In this document: positions 6,631 to 12,629 of the stretch, one piece after another
How positions within the stretch are numbered: position 1 is the first letter of the stretch
Layout: each line of letters begins with the position of its first letter
NCBI GenBank assembly: GCA_900550415.1
Contig: URSO01000033.1
Span: 1 to 23,116, forward strand
Reading direction: 5' to 3'
DNA: 23,116 nt
DNA from: an uncultured Collinsella sp.
Lineage (GTDB): Bacteria > Actinomycetota > Coriobacteriia > Coriobacteriales > Coriobacteriaceae
Made by a program: the position numbers and the translations under genes
Notes under the pieces: model-generated
Told to the model about the DNA's origin: nothing
Database searches by the model: none
The model's input: only the letters and a program-made list of their open reading frames with translations

Positions 6631-7578
6631 ATGGGTATGCATACGACAAAGGTTGCAGCGGGCGAGGGCAAGTTTGCGCTCGAGGCCCAGTTGACGGTGA
6701 CGCCGCGCGGCATGGTGGTGTACGCCTGCTCGCCGGAGTTCGCGCACCTGGGCGCCACGGCGCAGGCCATTCCGCGCCCCGAGCCCGGCCGTACGGCGAC
6801 GGTGAGCATCCTGGCCGTTCCGTGCCATCGAGATGAGATCCCGGCGCACGGTATCGCGGCGGCGCTGGCCACGCGCTTTGGCGTGCCGGTCGTTGCGAGC
6901 ACGGGCTTTCATGTTGAACAGGCGAGCGGGGGCGACCTGCAGCGCGTGCTCGACACCACCAAGGAGCTCATCGCCGCGCTCGAGGAGGCCGCAGCCCGCA
7001 TTCTGCGCGCCGGCTGGGATGAGGGCGGCGCGGGCGCCGAGGTCGTGGCGGTCAATGCCGCGACCGGCGAGACGCTTAGCCCCGTCGACCGCATCGATGC
7101 CCATGCCGGTGAGGGCATTCTGCATCAGGCATTTCTGACGCTTCTGGTCGAGGGACAGGGCGAAGACGCGCGCCTGCTGCTCTGCCGCCGCAGCCCGCTC
7201 AAGCGCCTGTGGGGCGGCGTGCTGGCCGACGGCTGCGCCGGGCATCCGCTCCCTGGGGAAGACGTCGCCGTCGCGACGGCGCGTCGCATCAACGAAGAGC
7301 TCGGCATCACGCGCGCATCCGACCAGCTCAAGCACCTCGGTCACGTGACCTACCGCGAGGACCACGGCGACGGTCGCTGCGAGTGCGAATGGTGCGAGGT
7401 CTACCTTGTCCATGTTGAGCCGGGCGAGCTGCATATCAACCAAGAGGAGATCTCGGAAGTGCGCCGCGTGGCCCCGTCCGAGCTCAAAGGCTACCTGCGG
7501 GGTCGCCCCGAGCAGCTGGCCCCCTGGCTCCGCGAGGCCCTCAGCGACCCATCCATCCGTGCTGCCCTCGCTATGTGA
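6631..7578 (+). CDS. LpdD-like prenyl-flavin chaperone fused to an IDI-like Nudix domain
   Basis: The 315-residue protein has two parts. Residues about 1-125 resemble LpdD, the small prenylated-flavin chaperone of gallate-type decarboxylase operons (HLGATAQAIPRP, ATVSILAVPCHRDE, VVASTGFHVEQA). Residues about 145-315 align with type 1 isopentenyl-diphosphate isomerase: H158 and H165 match E. coli His25 and His32, H205 matches His69, E223 matches Glu87, and E251/E253 match Glu114/Glu116. The catalytic Cys67 position is Ala203 (motif DGCAGHP), with a cysteine one residue earlier. The domain may therefore isomerise IPP poorly, or act as a Nudix hydrolase on DMAPP. UbiX needs DMAP or DMAPP, so fusion with a prenyl-flavin chaperone next to ubiD and ubiX is functionally coherent. 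The start at 6631 has GGGAG 5 nt upstream; ATG 6595 is an alternative. Confidence 0.8.
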   Translation: MGMHTTKVAAGEGKFALEAQLTVTPRGMVVYACSPEFAHLGATAQAIPRPEPGRTATVSILAVPCHRDEIPAHGIAAALATRFGVPVVASTGFHVEQASGGDLQRVLDTTKELIAALEEAAARILRAGWDEGGAGAEVVAVNAATGETLSPVDRIDAHAGEGILHQAFLTLLVEGQGEDARLLLCRRSPLKRLWGGVLADGCAGHPLPGEDVAVATARRINEELGITRASDQLKHLGHVTYREDHGDGRCECEWCEVYLVHVEPGELHINQEEISEVRRVAPSELKGYLRGRPEQLAPWLREALSDPSIRAALAM

Positions 7579-7604
7579 CATCGGACAGCCCCTTTGCCAT
7601 ATCC

Positions 7605-7669
7605 AAACCGTCACAACATTCGATGAAAATCTCGAAATCGAGGAAAAGCGTCGAATGTTGTGACGGTTT
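7605..7669 (+). terminator. Long perfect hairpin with T-run after the fusion gene
   Basis: The 19-bp arm AAACCGTCACAACATTCGA (7605-7623) has an exact reverse complement at 7651-7669, followed by more T residues. The loop holds a small inner stem, CTCG-aaat-CGAG (7631-7642). It suits termination of the LpdD-IDI transcript, but the arms are unusually long and perfect, so it may also be a dispersed repeat. Confidence 0.65.
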
Positions 7670-7705
7670 TTGCCCAGAAGATCGCTTCTCATCCAAAAAT
7701 CCCGC

Positions 7706-7729
7706 TTGACTGTATTGCAACAACACAGC
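7706..7729 (+). promoter_or_regulatory. -35-like hexamer plus dyad before the transporter gene
   Basis: TTGACT (7706-7711) runs into CTGTAT (7710-7715), a 7-bp spacer and ACACAG (7723-7728). This repeats the layout at 6566-6588. No good -10 is seen at 17-20 bp, which fits a regulator-dependent promoter but leaves the promoter call weak. Confidence 0.4.
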
Positions 7730-7736
7730 GCAACGT

Positions 7737-7767
7737 AAGGGGTGTCCGATAACGGGCGTCCCTTTTT
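7737..7767 (+). terminator. Hairpin with T5 in the transporter leader
   Basis: Arms 7737-7748 and 7753-7764 pair over 12 bp, with three G-U pairs and a 4-nt loop, and end in CCCTTTTT. This is an intrinsic-terminator shape 54 bp before the transporter start. It could stop read-through from upstream or act as an attenuator. If the promoter at 7706 is right, transcription would start inside the left arm, which argues against attenuation. Confidence 0.5.
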
Positions 7768-7820
7768 AAGTGGCAACGTGGCTGCGAATTCGGAGCGCCC
7801 CCAACAAGAAAGGTGGGGAG

Positions 7821-9278
7821 ATGGAAGCGGAAAAGAAGGCGTTTAAGATCACCAAGCGCGAAATTGGATTTGTGCTGGGTATCGTTGTCTTTTTGCTAGT
7901 GAAGTTTCTTCCTTTGGCGGAGCTGAGCTCGACGGTCGAGCTTACGGTCGGCGGTCAGACCTGTCTGGCGTTGACGCTCGCCACGGTGGTGTTCTGGGCG
8001 TGTGGCGTGGCACAGCCGGGCTTTGTGGGCCTGCTCTATTGCGCGCTGCTCGTTCTGTTCAAGGTGTGCGTGGACGACACGGGCGCCGCGAGCATCTCGG
8101 CGACGGTCGCCTCCACGTTTAGCTCGTGGACCAAGGCCACCATGTGGCTCGTCATCGGCGCCTACCTCATCGCCAGCGCGGTCAAGGAGTCGGGCCTGGG
8201 CGAGCGCATCGCCTATGCGTTTATGCTCAAGTTCGTGCGCGATGCCAAGTCGCTCATCATCTCGATCTTCGCGCTCACCTTTGTGCTGTCGCTGCTGATC
8301 CCGCATCCGTTCCCCCGCGCCTTCCTCATCCTCGCCGTCGTCTCGGTCATCGCCGAGTCCGCCGGCTACGGTGACGACGACCGCGGCAAGCTCGGCTTCC
8401 TCGTGTTTGCCGCTGCCGCCCCGGGCTCCATGTTCTTCCTGACGGGCGATTCCACGCTCAACCCGCTCGTTGCGCAGTACAGCGCCGAGGCCGGCGGCAT
8501 GAGCCCGTCCTTCGTCGACTGGTTCCTGTACATGAGCGTGCCCATGCTGGTCGCGCTGCTGTGCACCCTGTTCCTGGGCCTCTTCCTCTTTAAGCCCAGC
8601 AAGGAGCTCGTCTACGATCGCGAGCAGATCGTGGCCAAGCAGGCCGCGCTCGGCAAGCTCTCCGTCAAGGAGATCCGCACCATCGTGTGGCTTGTCATCG
8701 CCATTGCGCTGTGGCTCACTGTCTCGGGCGACTATATCGGCTGGGTCACCCTGGCCATTGGCGTCTGCCTCGCCATGCCCGTCATCGGCGAGGTCCTCAC
8801 CCCCGCCAGCTGGAATGCTGTCGACATCAAGTCCCTCATGTTCCTGACGGCCGCCATGGCCGTGGGTTCCGTGGGCGGCGCCACCGGCATGAACGCCTGG
8901 ATCGCCGACGTCGTGCTTCCCAGCTCCGTGCCCGAGAACATCTTCCTGTTCGCCCTGCTCGTCGCCGCGCTCTCCATGATCATCCACATGTTCATGGGCT
9001 CGGTCATGGCCGTGCTCGGTGTGTGCGTGCCGGCGTTCATCAGCTTCGCGGCCGGCTCCAGCGTAAGCCCGCTTGCCGTGGCGCTCATCGTCTTCACGTC
9101 CATCAACATCCACTACATCCTGCCGTTCCACAACCTGCCGATCCTTATCGGCGAGGGCAAGGACGCCGGCGGCTACACCTCCAAAGAGGCCATGCGCATG
9201 GGTATTCCCCTCACCGCGGTCGTCTTTATCGTCGTGCTGGTTGAGGCCGCCTGGTTCCACCTCTTTGGCCTGATGTAA
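7821..9278 (+). CDS. SLC13/DASS-type anion:sodium symporter family transporter
   Basis: The 485-residue membrane protein has about twelve hydrophobic segments. Family-like features are the first half ending in a polar hairpin (FFLTGDSTLNPLV, about residues 209-221) and the second half with MFLTAAMAVGSVGGATGMN and the conserved late segment HYILPFHNLPILIGEG. DASS/CitT-type carriers move di- and tricarboxylates or sulfate, usually with sodium or by exchange. Its place between the LpdD-IDI gene and ubiD suggests uptake of the aromatic or hydroxy-acid substrate, or exchange of substrate and product; this is context inference. AAGGTGGGGAG lies immediately before ATG 7821. The ubiD gene starts 142 bp downstream. 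Confidence 0.8.
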   Translation: MEAEKKAFKITKREIGFVLGIVVFLLVKFLPLAELSSTVELTVGGQTCLALTLATVVFWACGVAQPGFVGLLYCALLVLFKVCVDDTGAASISATVASTFSSWTKATMWLVIGAYLIASAVKESGLGERIAYAFMLKFVRDAKSLIISIFALTFVLSLLIPHPFPRAFLILAVVSVIAESAGYGDDDRGKLGFLVFAAAAPGSMFFLTGDSTLNPLVAQYSAEAGGMSPSFVDWFLYMSVPMLVALLCTLFLGLFLFKPSKELVYDREQIVAKQAALGKLSVKEIRTIVWLVIAIALWLTVSGDYIGWVTLAIGVCLAMPVIGEVLTPASWNAVDIKSLMFLTAAMAVGSVGGATGMNAWIADVVLPSSVPENIFLFALLVAALSMIIHMFMGSVMAVLGVCVPAFISFAAGSSVSPLAVALIVFTSINIHYILPFHNLPILIGEGKDAGGYTSKEAMRMGIPLTAVVFIVVLVEAAWFHLFGLM

Positions 9279-9372
9279 GCAGTCGAGTGCTTGGCTGTAA
9301 TTAGCCGAGTGCTTGAACTGCGAGTGCCCGAGCGCCTCATCTATGAGCGCTGCGGCCCCATTACGTTACCAA

Positions 9373-9398
9373 GCCCGGCGGCATCCTCGCCGCCGGGC
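9373..9398 (+). other. Strong GC hairpin in the ubiD leader
   Basis: GCCCGGCGGC, a 6-nt loop and the exact reverse complement form a 10-bp stem that ends 22 bp before the ubiD start. There is no T-run, so it is unlikely to be a simple terminator. It may protect a processed ubiD-ubiX mRNA end or slow ribosome entry. Confidence 0.55.
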
Positions 9399-9420
9399 AC
9401 TCTCCCGAAAGGAGCATGCT

Positions 9421-10908
9421 ATGTCCACTACCGATGCTTCCCAGATTCACGACCTGCGCTCCGCGCTCGACTTTTTGCGCGAGATGCCGGGCCAGCTGCT
9501 CGAGACCGACACTCAGGTCGACCCGGACGCCGAGGTCTCGGGCGTCTATCGCCACGTCGGCGCCGGCGGCACCGTTATGCGCCCGACCAAAGAGGGTCCG
9601 GCGATGGTCTTCAACAACGTCAAGGGCTTTGACGATGCCAAGGTCTGCATCGGCATGCTTGCCAGCCGCAAGCGCGTTGCCGCCCTGCTCGACCTGGACG
9701 AGGAGCACCTGGGCCTCGAGATCGGCAAGCGCTTCGAGAACCTGATCGCGCCCGAGCAGATCGCCGAGGGTGCGCACGTCGACTGCCAAGAGGTCGTGTA
9801 CAAGGCGACCGACGAGGGCTTTGACCTGCGCAAGATCGTTCCCGCTCCTACCAACACGCCCGTCGACGGCGGCCCCTACATCACCATGGGCCTCGCCTAC
9901 GGCACGAGCCCCGACGGCTCCCAGTCCGACGTGACCATCCACCGTTTCTCCTGCGTCGACAAGGACAAGCTCGCCATGTGGATTACCCCCGGCAGCCGTC
10001 ACCTGGGCGCGTTCTTTGACGAGTACTGCCAGCGTGGCGAGGATATGCCCATCTCCATCTCCATCGGTCTGGACCCCGCCGTGTACATGTGCTGCGGCTT
10101 CGAGGCTCCCACCACGCCGCTCGGCTTCAACGAGCTGCAGATCGCCGGTGCCCTGCGCGGCCACGCCGTCGAGCTTGCCGACTGCGTCACCGTTCCGCAG
10201 AAGTGCATTGCCAATGCCGAGTACGTGCTCGAGGGCTACCTCATGCACGACGAGACCATCAACGAGGACGTCAACGGCCACGGCTACGCCATGCCCGAGT
10301 TCCCCGGTTACACCGGTGGCGCCAAGGTCTGCCCGGTGATCAAGATCACCGCCGTCACCACGCGTGTCAACCCCATTATGGAGAGCTGCATCGGCCCTTC
10401 GCACGAGCACGTGTCCATGGCCGGTATCCCCACCGAGGCTTCCATCTACAAGATGGTCGAGACCGCTATCCCGGGCCGCCTGCTCAACGTCCACGCTGCA
10501 CCCTGCGGCGGCGGCAAGTTCGTTGCCATCATGCAGTTTAAGAAGTCGAGCAAAAATGACGAGGGCCGTCAGCGCAACGCCGCCATGCTCGCCTTCTCGG
10601 CATTCTCCGAGCTCAAGCATGTGATCTTGGTTGACGAGGATGTCGACATCTTTGATATGAGCGACGTGATGTGGGCCATGACCACGCGCTTCCAGGCCGA
10701 CGTCGACCTCATCACCATCCCCGGCTGCCACTGCCACGTGCTCGACCCGTCCAACGACCCTGCGTTCGACCCCACGATTCGCGAGCACGGCATCGCCTGC
10801 AAGGCCATCTTCGACTGCACGGTTCCGTTCGACCTCAAGAAGAATTTCATTCGCTCGCAGTTCATGGAGATCGACCAGGACAAGTGGGCCGCAGAGCTCG
10901 CCTTCTAG
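9421..10908 (+). CDS. UbiD family non-oxidative aromatic-acid decarboxylase (LpdC/gallate decarboxylase-like)
   Basis: The 495-residue protein closely resembles the catalytic subunit of gallate/protocatechuate decarboxylases such as Lactobacillus LpdC. Matching segments include SGVYRHVGAGGTV and GPAMVFNNVKGF near the N-terminus, PAPTNTPVDGGPYIT (141-155), SDVTIHR (169-175, prenyl-FMN and metal region), AEYVLEGYL (about 266-274), SHEHVSMAGIPTEAS and the C-terminal DCTVPFDLKK. UbiD enzymes use prenylated FMN, Mn and K to decarboxylate aromatic or unsaturated acids reversibly in the cytoplasm. Length and motifs fit LpdC rather than quinone-pathway UbiD. The exact substrate (gallate, protocatechuate, hydroxybenzoate) cannot be read from sequence. 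AAAGGAG lies upstream of ATG 9421. ubiX follows after 37 bp and supplies the cofactor. Confidence 0.9.
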   Translation: MSTTDASQIHDLRSALDFLREMPGQLLETDTQVDPDAEVSGVYRHVGAGGTVMRPTKEGPAMVFNNVKGFDDAKVCIGMLASRKRVAALLDLDEEHLGLEIGKRFENLIAPEQIAEGAHVDCQEVVYKATDEGFDLRKIVPAPTNTPVDGGPYITMGLAYGTSPDGSQSDVTIHRFSCVDKDKLAMWITPGSRHLGAFFDEYCQRGEDMPISISIGLDPAVYMCCGFEAPTTPLGFNELQIAGALRGHAVELADCVTVPQKCIANAEYVLEGYLMHDETINEDVNGHGYAMPEFPGYTGGAKVCPVIKITAVTTRVNPIMESCIGPSHEHVSMAGIPTEASIYKMVETAIPGRLLNVHAAPCGGGKFVAIMQFKKSSKNDEGRQRNAAMLAFSAFSELKHVILVDEDVDIFDMSDVMWAMTTRFQADVDLITIPGCHCHVLDPSNDPAFDPTIREHGIACKAIFDCTVPFDLKKNFIRSQFMEIDQDKWAAELAF

Positions 10909-10945
10909 TAAGTCGCCCTGCCGAGTAACAAAGTGAGGAGTTGTC

Positions 10946-11524
10946 ATGCCTGAGTCTTCTGTCCGTCCCCGCCGCATTGTCGTTGGCGTGTCTGGCGCCA
11001 GCGGTGCCGCGCTGGGTCTTGAGTGCCTCAAATGCCTGCGCCAGGCAGGTGCCGAGTCGGCGCTTGTCGTCACGCGCGGGGGAGAGATCACCATCGAGCA
11101 GGAGCTCGGCATGACGCTCGACGAGTTTGCCACGCATGCCGATGTGGTCTACGACAACAAAAATATCGGCGCCCCCATCGCAAGCGGTACCTATCCGGTC
11201 GACGGCATGATCGTGGCGCCCTGCTCCATGAAGACGCTCGCCGGCATCGCGAGCGGCTACAGCGAAAACCTGTTGCTGCGTGCGGCCGACGTGCAGATGA
11301 AAGAGCAGCGCCGCCTGGTGCTCATGGTGCGCGAGACGCCCTTCAGCGCCATTCACGTCGATAACATGGCGCGCCTGGCGCGCGTACCGGGCGTCATGCT
11401 CATGCCGCCCATGCTCACGTTTTACAACGGCCCCGCCACGCTCGATGACGCGGTGCATCACATCGCCGCCAAGGCGCTCGAGGCCGTCGGCGTGTCATGC
11501 GCAAACTATAAGCGCTGGTCATAG
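10946..11524 (+). CDS. UbiX family flavin prenyltransferase (LpdB-like)
   Basis: This 192-residue flavoprotein joins a dimethylallyl group to FMN to make prenyl-FMN, the cofactor of UbiD enzymes. Family marks are the FMN-binding GVSGASG (14-20), the segment VAPCSMKTLAGIASGYSENL, the basic prenyl-phosphate site KEQRRLVLMVRETP (119-132, including R122, R123, R129 and E130) and MLMPPMLTFYNGP near the C-terminus. The length is normal for the family. GAGGAG lies 6 nt before ATG 10946. It lies 37 bp after ubiD, most likely on the same transcript, and a hairpin follows its stop. The LpdD-IDI fusion upstream would serve the same cofactor route. Confidence 0.92.
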   Translation: MPESSVRPRRIVVGVSGASGAALGLECLKCLRQAGAESALVVTRGGEITIEQELGMTLDEFATHADVVYDNKNIGAPIASGTYPVDGMIVAPCSMKTLAGIASGYSENLLLRAADVQMKEQRRLVLMVRETPFSAIHVDNMARLARVPGVMLMPPMLTFYNGPATLDDAVHHIAAKALEAVGVSCANYKRWS

Positions 11525-11557
11525 GCGCTTTTAGGGTAGGATACGAGAAGTGTTTGA

Positions 11558-11586
11558 GCCCGCTGCCCCTGTGGGCGGCGGGCTTT
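11558..11586 (+). terminator. Terminator after the ubiD-ubiX operon
   Basis: GCCCGCTGCCC (11558-11568), loop CTGT, and a right arm at 11573-11583 pair over 11 bp with one G-U, followed by TTTGT. The short T-run makes it a moderate terminator. It lies 31 bp before the merR start, so it could also sit in the regulator's leader. Confidence 0.6.
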
Positions 11587-11616
11587 GTGCGCTAAAAGGA
11601 TGTGTCGGGAGGACTT

Positions 11617-12486
11617 ATGCAGACGGGCATGTATGCGATTAGCGAGATGGCGAGCTTGTTTAATGTTTCGCGCCAAACGCTCATCTACTACGACAAGATC
11701 GGCCTGTTTAAGCCCGCCGTGGTCAACGAAAAAGGCTACCGTTTCTATTCGCCCACGCAGATCCCGCTCATGCGCCTGATCTGCATGTTGCGCGACCTGG
11801 GGCTCGAGCTCGACGAGGTCGACCGCCTGACCTCGACGTTCGACATTGGCGAGATGACCGATCACCTGCGCTCGCGGGTGCAGGCGCTCGATGAACAGAT
11901 CGCCGGGCTCAAAGCCGAGCGCGCGAGTGTGCAGGAGCGTCTGAGCTTTTACGACGAGGCGGTTTACTGGCGCGAGCGCGAGGGCAAGCCGGAGCTCAAA
12001 CAGTTTGAGCGCCGCTACGTGGTCTTTGAGGAGTTCCCGGCCGATATCGAGCGCGGCCGCTCGATGCTGCACCCCACGCTCATGCGCGCGATTCTGCGCA
12101 TGCGTGCGCTGACGGGCACGCGTCCCATGCGCGGTTGGGGCGCCATGCTGCGTCGCGAGGCACTGCATTCCGACGACCCCATTGCCGGCGCCGGCTCCTT
12201 TGCCGTGCTACCGCGCGGTGTCGAGGAACTGCTGCCGAGCGACGCTGCCGAGCTGGCAGAGATCGGCATAGAAGTGCTGCCCGAGGGCACATACCTGTGC
12301 ATGAGCCGCTGGGGCATGCCGTACGAACCCGAGGGCATCCGCGCCGTCGTGGCCTGCATGGACAAGCACGCGCTCCAGCCCGTTGGCAACGCTTTCGACT
12401 TTTGCTACCTCGATACCACGAGCTACGACGAGTCCCACCAAGAGGACTTCTGCTGCATCCAAATCCCCGTCGCCCTTCAGATGTGA
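11617..12486 (+). CDS. MerR family regulator with GyrI-like effector-binding domain
   Basis: The 289-residue protein begins with a MerR winged helix (MYAISEMASLFNVSRQTLIYYDKIGLF, about 5-31), followed by GYRFYSPTQI and a coiled-coil dimer helix (about 75-115). The C-terminal 150 residues (RYVVFEEFPADIERG to CCIQIPV) look like the GyrI/BmrR ligand-binding fold. Such regulators bend promoters with long spacers when they bind a small aromatic or cationic ligand. It is the only regulator in the cluster and the natural candidate to bind the dyads at 6569 and 7709. GGGAGGA lies 3 nt before ATG 11617, which is close. GTG 11602 and ATG 11629 are in-frame alternatives with poorer spacing. The stop codon is part of the TGTGACA palindrome downstream. 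Confidence 0.85.
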   Translation: MQTGMYAISEMASLFNVSRQTLIYYDKIGLFKPAVVNEKGYRFYSPTQIPLMRLICMLRDLGLELDEVDRLTSTFDIGEMTDHLRSRVQALDEQIAGLKAERASVQERLSFYDEAVYWREREGKPELKQFERRYVVFEEFPADIERGRSMLHPTLMRAILRMRALTGTRPMRGWGAMLRREALHSDDPIAGAGSFAVLPRGVEELLPSDAAELAEIGIEVLPEGTYLCMSRWGMPYEPEGIRAVVACMDKHALQPVGNAFDFCYLDTTSYDESHQEDFCCIQIPVALQM

Positions 12487-12511
12487 CAAGGGGACAGTCC
12501 CTTTGTCACAT
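12481..12511. repeat. TGTGACAAAGGG-type palindrome, copy 1
   Basis: ATGTGACAAGGGGAC pairs with the reverse-complement arm ending at 12511, with one G-U. The merR TGA stop lies inside it. The same sequence family occurs at 13953-13985 and in damaged form at 20541-20566. It is likely a dispersed repeat that also works as a terminator. Confidence 0.7.
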
Positions 12512-12523
12512 CCACGCCCATTT

Positions 12524-12596
12524 CTTAGAAACTTGCAAAATCTGCAAGTTTCTAAGGTGGCATCTTATAAACTTGCAAATAATGCAAGTTTATAAG
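12524..12596. promoter_or_regulatory. Two perfect palindromes upstream of the second ATPase gene
   Basis: Palindrome 1 (12524-12556) has arm CTTAGAAACTTGCA, a 5-bp spacer and an exact reverse complement. Palindrome 2 (12564-12596) has arm CTTATAAACTTGCA with the same design. The two differ at one base per arm, a change mirrored on both sides. Their centres are 40 bp apart, about four helical turns. A possible promoter, TGCAAG-17-TATAAA (12543-12571), is built from the arms, so binding would block it. Confidence 0.7.
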
Positions 12597-12629
12597 TTTT
12601 CATGTCTGGACGGGCGCTAGGGAGACTCT

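Noticed and set aside
7735..7820. Riboswitch in the transporter leader
   Set aside because: One terminator-like hairpin is visible, but no competing anti-terminator and no conserved aptamer could be recognised.
7896..9260. Long minus-strand frame opposite the transporter gene
   Set aside because: The product is almost entirely charged, His/Gly/Asp-rich residues mirroring hydrophobic codons of the plus-strand membrane protein. No ribosome binding site or family match.
9361..11133. Long open frame of about 590 codons on the minus strand opposite ubiD and ubiX
   Set aside because: Its product is low-complexity and rich in Gly, Val, Asp and His, as expected from the antisense of GC-rich coding DNA. 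The plus-strand proteins match known families throughout.
9421..11524. Quinone-biosynthesis role for UbiD and UbiX
   Set aside because: The UbiD sequence follows the LpdC/gallate-decarboxylase pattern, and the neighbours are a transporter and a regulator, not quinone genes.
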